Positions 8,520-14,948 of a stretch of 23,186 bases of DNA are shown piece after piece. The position numbers and the translations under genes are program-made. Location of the stretch: IMG/VR virus record IMGVR_UViG_3300027974_000165, positions 1-23,186 of that record. The stretch is one strand, 5' to 3'. This DNA comes from a virus. Under the pieces are notes generated by a model that saw nothing but the letters and a program-made list of their open reading frames with translations, made no database searches and was not told the origin of the DNA. How positions within the stretch are numbered: the stretch's first letter is position 1; every line of letters starts with the position of its first letter.

Positions 8520-8548
8520 ATTATACTACAGAGTTAGTGGCTTGTCAA
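8520..8548 (-). promoter_or_regulatory. Consensus sigma70 promoter, apparently leaderless
   Basis: The minus strand reads TTGACA, exactly 17 nt, TATAAT, then ACGGA and the ATG of the nuclease. Both hexamers are perfect consensus. Transcription starting about 7 nt after the -10 box would begin at the ATG. The -35 hexamer overlaps the stop codon (8545-8547) of the preceding gene. Confidence 0.75.
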
Positions 8549-8847
8549 CCTATTCTTTTAGCCGTTGCTTTTTTAGCCATTTGACTTACTGTGCTCTTGC
8601 CCGTCTCCCCGCCACTTTGTTGACTGGCTGTTTCAGCACTGGTCTTTAATTTGACTCCTTGTGGATCAAAACTACATATTTCCTTGAAACTGGGATTGGC
8701 ATTAAATCTAGGTCCAAACTTATCTGCGCTATCAATGCGCTGTCCTAAGACGTTTTGTGTTTCATTGCCAAGAGCACGCCAACTAATAATCTCTGGATTG
8801 CCTCTGCTATCGGCGGCATTTTTCTTTGCCACCAATAGGTCAAACAA
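8545..8847 (-). CDS. Probable C-terminal part of the upstream virion protein, separated by a frameshift
   Basis: The longest start-to-stop frame is 100 residues from a TTG at 8847, but no good ribosome site precedes that TTG. The frame stays open upstream into a run of eleven A (8879-8869), reading KKKVTEATDKLFDLLVAKKN. Removing one A from the run joins it in frame to the gene at 8852-9826 (..ATILTSKKK then VTEATDKLF..), giving one protein of about 426 residues. This stretch holds RGNPEIISWRALGNETQ and a Ser/Thr/Gly-rich, lysine-rich tail. No family was recognised. It may be a sequencing error, a true mutation, or an expressed slippage product; independent translation seems least likely. Confidence 0.6.
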   Translation of the reverse strand: MFDLLVAKKNAADSRGNPEIISWRALGNETQNVLGQRIDSADKFGPRFNANPSFKEICSFDPQGVKLKTSAETASQQSGGETGKSTVSQMAKKATAKRIG

Positions 8848-8851
8848 CTTA

Positions 8852-9826
8852 TCAGTGGCTTCTGTTACTTTTTTTTTTTGAAGTTAGGATTGTAGCTAAC
8901 TTGCGGCTGTATGCACTTTCTCTCATGGCACGCCCAGCTGCTCCGCCTTCTGGTGCTGCACCTGCTGCTTCTTCTGGTGGACCTTCTTCACCACCTGCTG
9001 CACCCATCCCGCCGCCTGCACCTGCTAGTCCTGGACCAGCACCCATACCACTTGGAGCTGGACCACCTGTGCCTGTTAATACACCTACAGCCTGTGCTAG
9101 TGCCTGACGATTCTTTTCCAGTGCCAAATAGATTTCATCCAATGCTGGACGTACTGTTTGCTCAAATTGTGTACTAGTGTCGCTGCCCATCTCATCTCTT
9201 ATAGAGTCTAATAAATCTAACATAGCTTCTGACTTCATTGAAGCAACATCTTCTAACCAGCCTGTAATACGATCAACCATGTCCTTACTGGCCATGATTA
9301 GTTCTGCTTTTTCTTCTTCACCCTCAGTGATGATTAAATCTCTTACAACACCCTTAGCTGTATTTTCGTCTAGATCATAACGTACGATTAGTTCGCTAAC
9401 TACTTCTTCATCGGCATCACGTTCCATCATTAAACGTTGTCTTGCGTTCTGAACCCATCCCTGATTTAATCCATGACCCTTTAAACGACGCATGGCACTG
9501 TGATATTCTTTTAGATTCTTCATCTTTTTCTTCTTACCTCTAGTACCCTCTTCCACATCATCTTCTTCTTTGGTTTCACGCTCAGCAATCTCTTGATTGA
9601 TCACATCAAGAAACATTTTGTTCTTTTGATACTTGTGACTGCTTAGTACACTGTCATAACTTTCGTTAGTTTCAAACTGACTCTGTGCTGTTCTTAGTTT
9701 ATTTCTTGCATCATGAAGTTGTTCAATGGTAAACTTGTTTAAATTAATACTATAGCCAAACTTTTCAGATAAGCTTTCGTTAAGTTGTCTACTGGTAAGT
9801 GGTTTATGAAGATCTTTGATATTCAT
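8852..9826 (-). CDS. Probable virion protein, unknown; likely frameshifted at 3' end
   Basis: As read, this is a 324-residue protein. Residues ~1-85 are helical (LTSRQLNESLSEKFGYSINL, then FTIEQLHDARNKL and SHKYQKNKMFLDVINQEI). Residues ~90-230 are charged and helical, with basic GKKKKMKN and acidic patches. Residues ~245-300 are Gly/Ala/Pro/Glu-rich low complexity (MGAGPGLAGAGGGMGAAG). The reading ends SKKKSNRSH just after eleven A; one A fewer would extend it by 107 residues (see 8545-8847). The start has TAGGA upstream, and a late-type promoter lies at 9848-9860. The helical, charged, low-complexity make-up suggests a head-core or internal virion component, but this is inference only. Confidence 0.8.
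   Translation of the reverse strand: MNIKDLHKPLTSRQLNESLSEKFGYSINLNKFTIEQLHDARNKLRTAQSQFETNESYDSVLSSHKYQKNKMFLDVINQEIAERETKEEDDVEEGTRGKKKKMKNLKEYHSAMRRLKGHGLNQGWVQNARQRLMMERDADEEVVSELIVRYDLDENTAKGVVRDLIITEGEEEKAELIMASKDMVDRITGWLEDVASMKSEAMLDLLDSIRDEMGSDTSTQFEQTVRPALDEIYLALEKNRQALAQAVGVLTGTGGPAPSGMGAGPGLAGAGGGMGAAGGEEGPPEEAAGAAPEGGAAGRAMRESAYSRKLATILTSKKKSNRSH
8869..8879 (-). repeat. Run of eleven A at a reading-frame break
   Basis: On the minus strand, TTC is followed by eleven A and then GTAACAG. The upstream frame runs into SNRSH-stop 15-17 nt past the run, while the +1 frame continues for 107 codons. A -1 shift would meet TAA at once, so only a +1 shift (one A fewer or two more) gives a long product. 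Runs of this length cause both polymerase slippage and sequencing errors. Confidence 0.75.
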
Positions 9827-9847
9827 ACTGGGTTCCTAAATATTTAA

Positions 9848-9860
9848 GTTATTTATCTAA
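9848..9860 (-). promoter_or_regulatory. T4-late-like promoter
   Basis: The minus strand reads TTAGATAAATAAC. Its TAG is the stop codon of the upstream gene (ending at 9853), and it lies about 25 nt before the ATG at 9826. A second A/T stretch (AAATATTTAGGA) precedes the ribosome site. Confidence 0.5.
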
Positions 9861-10293
9861 ATGATGTAGCAAACGCATTGCTTATTTTGTCTCGATAGTA
9901 GTCTGCTCGATCTCTCGTTAACTCCCCTCTCCACAAGTACAAATCTCTTTTTACCAAGTCTTTGGTTTTTTTATATAATTCTTTAAAATTCAAATGATCG
10001 TTGTGATTGGCCCAATAGTGTTCGTCTAATATTTTAGTTTCAATCAATAAGTCAATTCTATTTGTTCTATGATAGTTGGCTGCCAATAATGCACTGCTTT
10101 TTAAATTAAAAACTTCTATGAATATTTTACTTTGATTCTGTATCCTACTCAATGTCCAACTGGCATCCTTATTCTTTTTAATAACATAATTTTTATAGGC
10201 CACACTGCCGTCTGGAAGTATGGTCAATGGCATAATGTCATTGACATCTTCTAAAAACTTTTCTAATTTCTTAGCGACTTGCTTTATAGTCAT
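9853..10293 (-). CDS. Conserved-type phage protein, unknown function
   Basis: This 146-residue basic protein has no signal peptide or membrane span. It begins with a helix (IKQVAKKLEKFLEDVNDI). Residues ~27-60 look like a beta meander (LPDGSVAYKNYVIKK, SWTLSRI), followed by helices rich in aromatic, Lys, Arg and Asp residues (LIETKILDEHYW, RADYYRDKISNAF). The layout resembles small accessory proteins of phage head or tail blocks, but no family was recognised. The start overlaps the end of the upstream 70-residue gene by 23 nt, so the two are probably translationally coupled. Confidence 0.72.
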   Translation of the reverse strand: MTIKQVAKKLEKFLEDVNDIMPLTILPDGSVAYKNYVIKKNKDASWTLSRIQNQSKIFIEVFNLKSSALLAANYHRTNRIDLLIETKILDEHYWANHNDHLNFKELYKKTKDLVKRDLYLWRGELTRDRADYYRDKISNAFATSFR

Positions 10294-10483
10294 TGGCTAC
10301 AACCTTTGGATCCTTGTGCCCTATCTTGATTAGCAAATGTTTACGTATCATTACTTCGGCTATTTGTTGTTCACGTTGAGGCATAGTACTTAGCAAAGTG
10401 GGCCTAGTCAGTTTCTCCAATAAGGCACGTTCCTCGTTAGTAGTATAGATTTCAAAACTCTTAACTAGTTCGTTGATTTTCAT
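10271..10483 (-). CDS. Small helical protein, unknown function
   Basis: This 70-residue protein begins MKINELVKSFEIYTTNEERA and continues with helical segments (LLEKLTRPTLL, REQQIAEVMIRKHLLIKIG). The composition suggests a compact three-helix protein. The ATG overlaps the stop of the Pro/Ala-rich gene upstream by 4 nt (ATGA), and its own end overlaps the next gene by 23 nt, so three genes form one coupled set. The opening MK-I-x-E-L recurs in neighbours (MKIYEV at 12406, MKFLEL at 18918), perhaps a shared sorting peptide. No function can be assigned. Confidence 0.7.
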   Translation of the reverse strand: MKINELVKSFEIYTTNEERALLEKLTRPTLLSTMPQREQQIAEVMIRKHLLIKIGHKDPKVVANDYKASR

Positions 10484-11862
10484 CTAAGTCCTGCAATACG
10501 TAGCATGGCTGTTAGTTCAGGATCCTCGACCATTCTTTGATTAGAACGATTAAAGCTTTCTCCCGACACACCCATGTCAGGCCTTCCCATGTCAGTTGAT
10601 TGTGATGCCGGAGCTGCTGGTTTTGCTGCTCCTGGTGGGGGTTGGAATCCACCTGGTTTTTGATATTGACCTTTGTTTGAAAACCAATTGCCTATTTTGT
10701 TTAATGCACCTTGATTTTGTGGCAAGTTAGGATTTGATCCAGGCATAATTTGTTTACCATCTGGGCCAACTACCATTGAACTGCCGTCTGGATTGGTTAT
10801 TGTTGAATTGCCATCGTCGTCGCCAACAATTTGCGGACCTGCTGGCTTTGCTGGTGCTGCTGCTGGTGCTGGTGCTGGTGGTTTAGGACCTGGTGTTGGT
10901 GGATTAGCTGATGTTGATGTTGTATCACCTGGCATATATGCCGGGACTTGCGGCTGTTCAGGAAATTGTTTTCTAGATGCTGCAATTGCAGGATCCAACT
11001 CAGCTTCTGGATTATGGTCATTGCCACTTGCTGTTAAGCTAGTTGCTGGCGCCTTGGCTGCGGCTAATGCTGATGCAGGTGTTACTTGTGGTGTTGGTGC
11101 TGGTGCTGGAATCTTACCGCCGTTAGGCAAAGGTTTACCATCTGGACCAACTACTATTCTCTTACCATCAGGTGTAGTAATCGAGTGATTGCCTTCGTCG
11201 TCAGTTTGTACCTGTGTGCTGGTTGGTGCTGCTGGTGCTGGTGCTGGTGCTGGTGTATTTTGTGTGTTGGTCTTGTCTTTTTCTATTTGTTGTGCAATAT
11301 CTGGACTAGTGGTTGGAGAAGTTCCACCCTGTTTGGCCATTGCTGCTCTTAAGGCTGCTGTTGTTTTTGGACCAATTTGACCATCTGGATTTAATCCTTG
11401 ATTCTTTTGAAAAAGCTTGATCGCTGCTGGATCCATTTTCATTTGTTGTGCCATAGCCACACCTGCTGGATCTGGTACGAATGGTTTCTTAGCTGCTGCT
11501 GGTTTGGCTGCTGGGTTAGCAGTTGGTTTAACTGTTGTACTATCCTGAGGGTTAACATCGCCATGATAATCAGCATTAGGACTTACTTTAGTGTTTGGTG
11601 TCGGTGCTGCTGGCGCTGCTGCTGGTGCTGCTGGTGCTGGGGTCGGTGCTGGTGCCTCTGCCACCATTTTAATGGTATGCATAGTTTTTGGATCTGGCAC
11701 ACCAGTTTGATCTAATCCCATGTACTTTTGAAAAATACCAATTGCTCTAGCAGTATCTACATGTTTGGATTTGTAAGATTCGTGTAGACCAGAAAGTTGT
11801 CTTATTCTAGCTACTTCAATTTGCTCCAATAGAGCCTTGGCAAAGATTTGTATATTATTCAT
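10480..11862 (-). CDS. Pro/Ala-rich protein with two peptidoglycan-binding-like motifs
   Basis: This 460-residue protein has a helical N-terminus (~1-30). Residues ~36-65 (TARAIGIFQKYMGLDQTGVP, then DPKTMHTI) and ~145-177 (AIKLFQKNQGLNPDGQIGPK, then TTAALRAAM) each match the PG_binding_1 pattern (FQ..GL, DG.IGP.T..A). Between and after them are long flexible Pro/Ala runs. A 28-residue motif with N/T-PDG-x-x-x-VVGPDGK occurs twice (about 221-248 and 348-375). The C-terminus ends ELTAMLRIAGLR. No catalytic domain is visible, so it may be a virion component that contacts the cell wall. It overlaps its downstream neighbour by 4 nt and lies 1 nt after its upstream one. Confidence 0.78.
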   Translation of the reverse strand: MNNIQIFAKALLEQIEVARIRQLSGLHESYKSKHVDTARAIGIFQKYMGLDQTGVPDPKTMHTIKMVAEAPAPTPAPAAPAAAPAAPTPNTKVSPNADYHGDVNPQDSTTVKPTANPAAKPAAAKKPFVPDPAGVAMAQQMKMDPAAIKLFQKNQGLNPDGQIGPKTTAALRAAMAKQGGTSPTTSPDIAQQIEKDKTNTQNTPAPAPAPAAPTSTQVQTDDEGNHSITTPDGKRIVVGPDGKPLPNGGKIPAPAPTPQVTPASALAAAKAPATSLTASGNDHNPEAELDPAIAASRKQFPEQPQVPAYMPGDTTSTSANPPTPGPKPPAPAPAAAPAKPAGPQIVGDDDGNSTITNPDGSSMVVGPDGKQIMPGSNPNLPQNQGALNKIGNWFSNKGQYQKPGGFQPPPGAAKPAAPASQSTDMGRPDMGVSGESFNRSNQRMVEDPELTAMLRIAGLR

Positions 11863-11863
11863 T

Positions 11864-12406
11864 TTAGATTCCTGCTAATTTTTTTAAATTTAATACGTCC
11901 TGATCCAGTGTTTGTTTATTCAGTACGCTTACTCCAGCTACACGTTGTGCCAATTTGGCTATATAGGCTGCTTCGTCTAAAGGTTCATTTAGACTACGAA
12001 ATTCTTTTTCTAATTTGTTTATGGGATCCTCTTCACCAAAATTCTCTGTGGTTGGCGCATTTTGCTGGCCACCTTGTTCTGGTGGATTACCTGCCTGAGG
12101 CTGTGATGGAGCTGCTGGTGCATTAGGAGTCATTGCTCCAGGAGCTGCAACAACTTTGATATCTTGTCCTGGCTTTAATCCAGCTGCTGGATCTGGAGCA
12201 GGAGCAGCTACGGCTTTGGGATCAACTACTGGAACACCGTCTTGCCCTAAAGTAACCACACCTGGTTTTAAGGGCACTGTGACCTCAGGAGCAGGAGCTG
12301 CAGGATTCTTAGGATCAGGCTGCTTATAGGTTAACTCATTACTGCTTGTTTTGGTTACCTCTGCTGGCACTGGAGGAGCACCACCAGTTACTTCATAAAT
12401 TTTCAT
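11864..12406 (-). CDS. Pro/Ala-rich small protein, unknown function
   Basis: This 180-residue protein begins MKIYEVTGGAPPVPAEV. Residues ~30-120 are Pro/Ala/Gln-rich and probably unstructured, with a TLGQDGVPVVDP segment resembling the GPDGK motifs of the next gene. The last ~50 residues are predicted helical (INKLEKEFRSLNEPLDEAAY, then IAKLAQRVAGV) and end LDQDVLNLKKLAGI, a tail similar in character to the MLRIAGLR end of the 460-residue neighbour. It overlaps the nucleotidyltransferase gene by 14 nt. No family was recognised. A virion-internal or linker role fits the context but is not shown. Confidence 0.72.
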   Translation of the reverse strand: MKIYEVTGGAPPVPAEVTKTSSNELTYKQPDPKNPAAPAPEVTVPLKPGVVTLGQDGVPVVDPKAVAAPAPDPAAGLKPGQDIKVVAAPGAMTPNAPAAPSQPQAGNPPEQGGQQNAPTTENFGEEDPINKLEKEFRSLNEPLDEAAYIAKLAQRVAGVSVLNKQTLDQDVLNLKKLAGI

Positions 12407-13103
12407 ATTGTTGTTCCAAACTCAACCTATCGGCTTCTATATTACTTATGTGATTTCTAAGTTTTTCTATGTGACCTTTGGCTCTCAATACTTTAAACGC
12501 TATGTTTTCTGCACTGAGCTCACCTCCTGTACTTAACCCATGCTGACGCAATCTTTTTATACTGTCCAACACTTCTTTGACTGAGTCTACATCGTCACTG
12601 CGTAAGGCCACACGTACCTTACCTACAAACTGTTTATATTTTTCTTTAACTGCGGCTCTATCCACAGTGTCTTCCACAGTCTCTGGGATCTTTAACCAAC
12701 GATCATCTAGCACAGAATATATGCCAGCACTGGTATGTGGCTGTTGACTGTCTTGTACATACAACTCCACATCAATACCTTTGATCTGTATATGGTGTTG
12801 AAAGTTATATTGATTCTTCTTTGCATCAAATAACTGTTTGAGAAGGATTTTCTTATCCTCAGGCATATCTACTACTAGATGTAGGTCAATGTCACTGTTC
12901 CTACTATAGGTATACCCAGCGTTACTACCGCTTAGGGTAATGTCTTGCAAGTGAAGTTCATCAATGCCAATGTACTCTACAAAATTTTTAGCTATTTTTA
13001 ATAATGTATAACGCACTATTGGCTTGAGTACACCCTTACGCCATAATTTAGCATTAAGGTGTTGATGAAAGATAACTGCGGCGCTGACAAGATCTTCGTG
13101 CAT
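12393..13103 (-). CDS. Pol beta-superfamily nucleotidyltransferase
   Basis: This 236-residue protein carries the signature of the superfamily: SGSNAGYTYSRNSDIDLHLV, with G59-S60, metal-binding D71-x-D73, and a later strand I-D111-V-E113-L as the likely third acidic position. A helical C-terminal half (~140-236) follows. Members transfer a nucleotide to RNA, protein or small molecules; the substrate here is unknown. It is longer than minimal MNT-type proteins, and no HEPN toxin partner lies next to it. The ATG at 13103 begins MHEDLVSAAVIFH. A TAAATA motif overlaps the upstream stop only a few nt before it. It sits among probable virion genes, an unexpected place for an enzyme. Confidence 0.82.
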   Translation of the reverse strand: MHEDLVSAAVIFHQHLNAKLWRKGVLKPIVRYTLLKIAKNFVEYIGIDELHLQDITLSGSNAGYTYSRNSDIDLHLVVDMPEDKKILLKQLFDAKKNQYNFQHHIQIKGIDVELYVQDSQQPHTSAGIYSVLDDRWLKIPETVEDTVDRAAVKEKYKQFVGKVRVALRSDDVDSVKEVLDSIKRLRQHGLSTGGELSAENIAFKVLRAKGHIEKLRNHISNIEADRLSLEQQYENL

Positions 13104-13110
13104 TGCATAT

Positions 13111-13506
13111 TTATCTTAACATTTCAAAACTGATATTGATGCCAGGTCTAAACACACTGGGTTTCGTCTTAATTGTTTCAGTCAGTCCCGGTATGTATGG
13201 CACTAGATCAAAATCCTTTTTTAATAAGGCCACATCATCCCCATCTTCAACGAACACGAACTCTAATTCAACATGCCAATCAAATACCCATATATTGCAT
13301 AATTCCTTGCCCTTCATACCATATTTTTCTGGTTGATCAATGACGACTTTAGGCGGGTAATCATAATAAAGATTACTTCGCATACCAACAGTTTGTATTA
13401 CAGTATCGAAATTCTGCTGTTGGCTACGTGCTTGCTGTTTATATTCATCATTGCGATATTGACCAGTATTGGTAATATCCACAAGAGTATAGATTGTGTA
13501 ACGCAT
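13111..13506 (-). CDS. Conserved-type phage protein, unknown function
   Basis: This 131-residue soluble protein opens with MRYTIYTLVDITNTGQYRND, then a Gln-rich basic helix (KQQARSQQQNFDTVIQTVGM). A beta-rich middle and end follow, with FDWHVELEFVFVEDGDDVAL and a closing FRPGINISFEMLR. Alternating strands and the lack of motifs suggest a small structural or accessory virion protein. It lies 34 nt after the coiled-coil gene and 7 nt before the nucleotidyltransferase gene. A weak TTAAATAG motif lies just before the start. The function is not recognised. Confidence 0.7.
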   Translation of the reverse strand: MRYTIYTLVDITNTGQYRNDEYKQQARSQQQNFDTVIQTVGMRSNLYYDYPPKVVIDQPEKYGMKGKELCNIWVFDWHVELEFVFVEDGDDVALLKKDFDLVPYIPGLTETIKTKPSVFRPGINISFEMLR

Positions 13507-13539
13507 TAGCTATTTAATGCGTAGTTAATGGTTAACGAA

Positions 13540-13908
13540 TTATTTGCCTAGTACTCTAACTATGTCGCTTAGATGTCCTGCTACAAAACCTATTACTATG
13601 GCAGCGCCCGTGATCAAATAAACCCATCTATTCTTAAAGTCTTCTAAATTATCTAACTTTTCAAGAACCTTAGTGTTAGCTTTTTTAGCTTCTTCTTTAT
13701 TTTCTTCTAGCTTTTCGTAATAGGTATCGCGATTGACATTGTAGATATCCAACATTTTGTCAAGCTTTTGATCCATATCATCACTGATAGATTCAACAGC
13801 ATCGTGTACGCTCTTGACATCTTGTTTGAGATCGTCGATCTTTTCACCTAGAAACTCTACCTTAGTTTCTACTACACCAACACGTTCTTCCATAGTGGCC
13901 ATAATCAT
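13540..13908 (-). CDS. Coiled-coil protein with C-terminal membrane anchor
   Basis: This 122-residue protein has a long heptad-like helix (~5-90: VETKVEFLGEKIDDLKQDV, KLEENKEEAKKANTKVLEKL), then one transmembrane segment at ~96-112 (YLITGAAIVIGFVAGHL) and a short basic tail. The layout resembles XhlA-type or tail-anchored coiled-coil proteins in phage lysis or superinfection modules, but no family motif settles this. The better start may be the ATG at 13902: AGGA lies only 2 nt before the first ATG (13908) but 8 nt before the second, giving MATMEERVGV. A late-type promoter (13926-13933) and a 20-bp palindrome (13948-13967) precede it. Confidence 0.75.
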   Translation of the reverse strand: MIMATMEERVGVVETKVEFLGEKIDDLKQDVKSVHDAVESISDDMDQKLDKMLDIYNVNRDTYYEKLEENKEEAKKANTKVLEKLDNLEDFKNRWVYLITGAAIVIGFVAGHLSDIVRVLGK

Positions 13909-13925
13909 AGTCCTATATATGAAAA

Positions 13926-13933
13926 TATTTATT
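13926..13933 (-). promoter_or_regulatory. T4-late-like promoter
   Basis: The minus strand reads AATAAATA, one base from TATAAATA, about 18-25 nt before the start of the coiled-coil membrane protein. Confidence 0.45.
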
Positions 13934-13947
13934 TTTGTATGAAGATA

Positions 13948-13967
13948 AGTTATATTGCAATATAACT
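13948..13967. repeat. Perfect 20-bp palindrome, possible operator
   Basis: AGTTATATTGCAATATAACT equals its own reverse complement. It sits between the terminator at 13974-13997 and the late-type promoter at 13926-13933, so it is upstream of the coiled-coil gene. With no loop bases it suits a dimeric DNA-binding protein better than an RNA hairpin. Confidence 0.6.
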
Positions 13968-13973
13968 AGTGGC

Positions 13974-13997
13974 AAAAAAGGACACCGAAGTGTCCTT
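13974..13997 (-). terminator. Rho-independent terminator with UUCG loop
   Basis: The minus strand reads AAGGACAC, TTCG, GTGTCCTT and then a T run: an 8-bp stem with a C(UUCG)G tetraloop. It lies 26 nt after the stop of the 129-residue gene and should end that transcript. Confidence 0.9.
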
Positions 13998-14022
13998 AAT
14001 TGCTTCCCATCCCGATTGAGAA

Positions 14023-14412
14023 TTAAGAAACGCCGTATAGGCTTGTTAGTTGTGTTACTGTAACAGTGGATGTTGTACCAGAACCTGTTAGTGTACCAGC
14101 ACCGCCTAGAGCCTTGTCTGCTCTAACTGCTACGATGTCAACGTCTAGGGCATGTCCGTCACCAACAAAAATCATTGATGTACCGTCACTCTTTACTTGG
14201 AAAAGAGCACCAGTTGTACCAAACTCTTGTGCTAGGCTGGTTGCTTTACTGTATAAACCATCACTGTATGTGCCTGGAGCAGTGTGATCACTCTGTCCTG
14301 TATCAACATCAGTAATTGTGCTATATGCAATCTTAAATACTTTTAGCTGTAATGTGCTGTATAATGTACCCTTGGCGATATACGCTGGGTTGGCTTTAAA
14401 AACTTGTGGCAT
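14023..14412 (-). CDS. Small probable virion protein, unknown
   Basis: This 129-residue protein is rich in Thr, Ser, Ala, Gly and Val, with a beta pattern throughout (TLYSTLQLKVFKIAYSTITD, ALFQVKSDGTSMIFVGDG) and a Gly/Thr-rich end (GGAGTLTGSGTTSTVTVTQL). It is low in charge and Cys-free, like phage decoration or coat-type proteins. It is unusually well equipped for expression: a GAGGAG ribosome site, a stem-loop in the leader (14433-14453) and a strong terminator after it. That suggests high output, but the decoration role is inference and no family was recognised. Confidence 0.72.
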   Translation of the reverse strand: MPQVFKANPAYIAKGTLYSTLQLKVFKIAYSTITDVDTGQSDHTAPGTYSDGLYSKATSLAQEFGTTGALFQVKSDGTSMIFVGDGHALDVDIVAVRADKALGGAGTLTGSGTTSTVTVTQLTSLYGVS

Positions 14413-14432
14413 AATATTCTCCTCGTTGCCTT

Positions 14433-14453
14433 AACCCGTTAACTCTACGGGTT
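14433..14453 (-). other. Leader stem-loop before the 129-residue gene
   Basis: On the minus strand AACCCGT pairs with ACGGGTT (7 bp, 7-nt loop), upstream of the GAGGAG ribosome site without covering it. There is no T run, so it is not a terminator. It could protect the mRNA 5' end or keep the ribosome site open. Confidence 0.55.
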
Positions 14454-14460
14454 GTGTAAA

Positions 14461-14471
14461 AGTATTTACCA
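14461..14471 (-). promoter_or_regulatory. Weak T4-late-like promoter
   Basis: The minus strand reads TGGTAAATACT, sharing TAAATA with the other candidates but lacking the full ATAAATA. It lies about 50 nt before the ATG at 14412. Confidence 0.3.
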
Positions 14472-14477
14472 AATTTT

Positions 14478-14502
14478 AAAAAATTGGGCAACTTACACCC
14501 AA
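14478..14502 (-). terminator. Possible weak terminator
   Basis: On the minus strand TTGGG and CCCAA (5 bp plus a T-G wobble) enclose a short loop and are followed by six T. It lies just after the stop of the 89-residue minus-strand gene. The short stem keeps confidence low. Confidence 0.4.
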
Positions 14503-14508
14503 ATTTGG

Positions 14509-14778
14509 TTAGATTGAACCTTTACTATTTTTACGACTTTCGTGTACTTTGTTCATGCCACGTTTGAATTTGTCGCCATCACTGGTGCGTATGGCATTGA
14601 TAAACCTACGCTCTAACTCACCAGCAGTCTCTACGTCATAATGTTCTTTGATTAACTTCAGTAAGTTAGAAGCACTGGCAATTAAGTTTGCACCTTTAGT
14701 TTCAATAAGGTGGTCTTTATTACGGATCAAACTGATCTCGTTTAGCTCTTCAAGAATACTTCTAGTGCTTTTTTTCAT
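14509..14778 (-). CDS. Small helical protein, unknown function
   Basis: This 89-residue basic protein is helical throughout: STRSILEELNEISLIRNKDH, then ANLIASASNLLKLIKEHYDV, ELERRFINAIRTSDGDKF and a Lys/Arg/Ser-rich tail. There is no membrane span and no Cys. It has the best late-type promoter of the window (TATAAATA at 14796-14803) at a short distance, so it is likely made late, perhaps as a DNA-associated or head component. It lies at the divergent border with the plus-strand island. No family was recognised. Confidence 0.72.
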   Translation of the reverse strand: MKKSTRSILEELNEISLIRNKDHLIETKGANLIASASNLLKLIKEHYDVETAGELERRFINAIRTSDGDKFKRGMNKVHESRKNSKGSI

Positions 14779-14795
14779 AGCCGTTCCTGTCCAAC

Positions 14796-14803
14796 TATTT
14801 ATA
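14796..14803 (-). promoter_or_regulatory. Perfect T4-type late promoter element
   Basis: The minus strand reads TATAAATA, identical to the T4 late consensus, followed after 15 nt by the ATG at 14778 with AGGA between. This is the strongest anchor for reading the other TAAATA motifs as late promoters. Confidence 0.65.
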
Positions 14804-14863
14804 GTGACTGAACGAAGTCATTTAATAAGCTGATTATGGTTGGAAGTATCTTGACTGAAAAGC

Positions 14864-14892
14864 TTGACAATTGCTGCTTTGCAGCATAAAAT
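14864..14892 (+). promoter_or_regulatory. Sigma70 promoter with inverted repeat in its spacer
   Basis: TTGACA (14864-14869), a 17-nt spacer, then TAAAAT (14887-14892). The spacer contains a perfect inverted repeat, TGCTGC-TTT-GCAGCA (14872-14886), where a bound repressor would block polymerase. It should drive the plus-strand island, with transcription starting near 14899. Confidence 0.7.
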
Positions 14893-14948
14893 AGACTAAA
14901 TACTCAGTAGAAACCATGAGTATCTACTTAACCAAAAGGAAACACAAA

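Noticed and set aside
13105-13115. AGATAAATATG as a promoter for the nucleotidyltransferase gene
   Set aside because: It lies only a few nt before the ATG at 13103, leaving no room for a start site and leader. It overlaps the upstream stop codon and may be chance.
14916-14948. Upstream ATG of the first plus-island gene
   Set aside because: It has no ribosome site, while AAAAGGAAA is well placed for the ATG at 14949.
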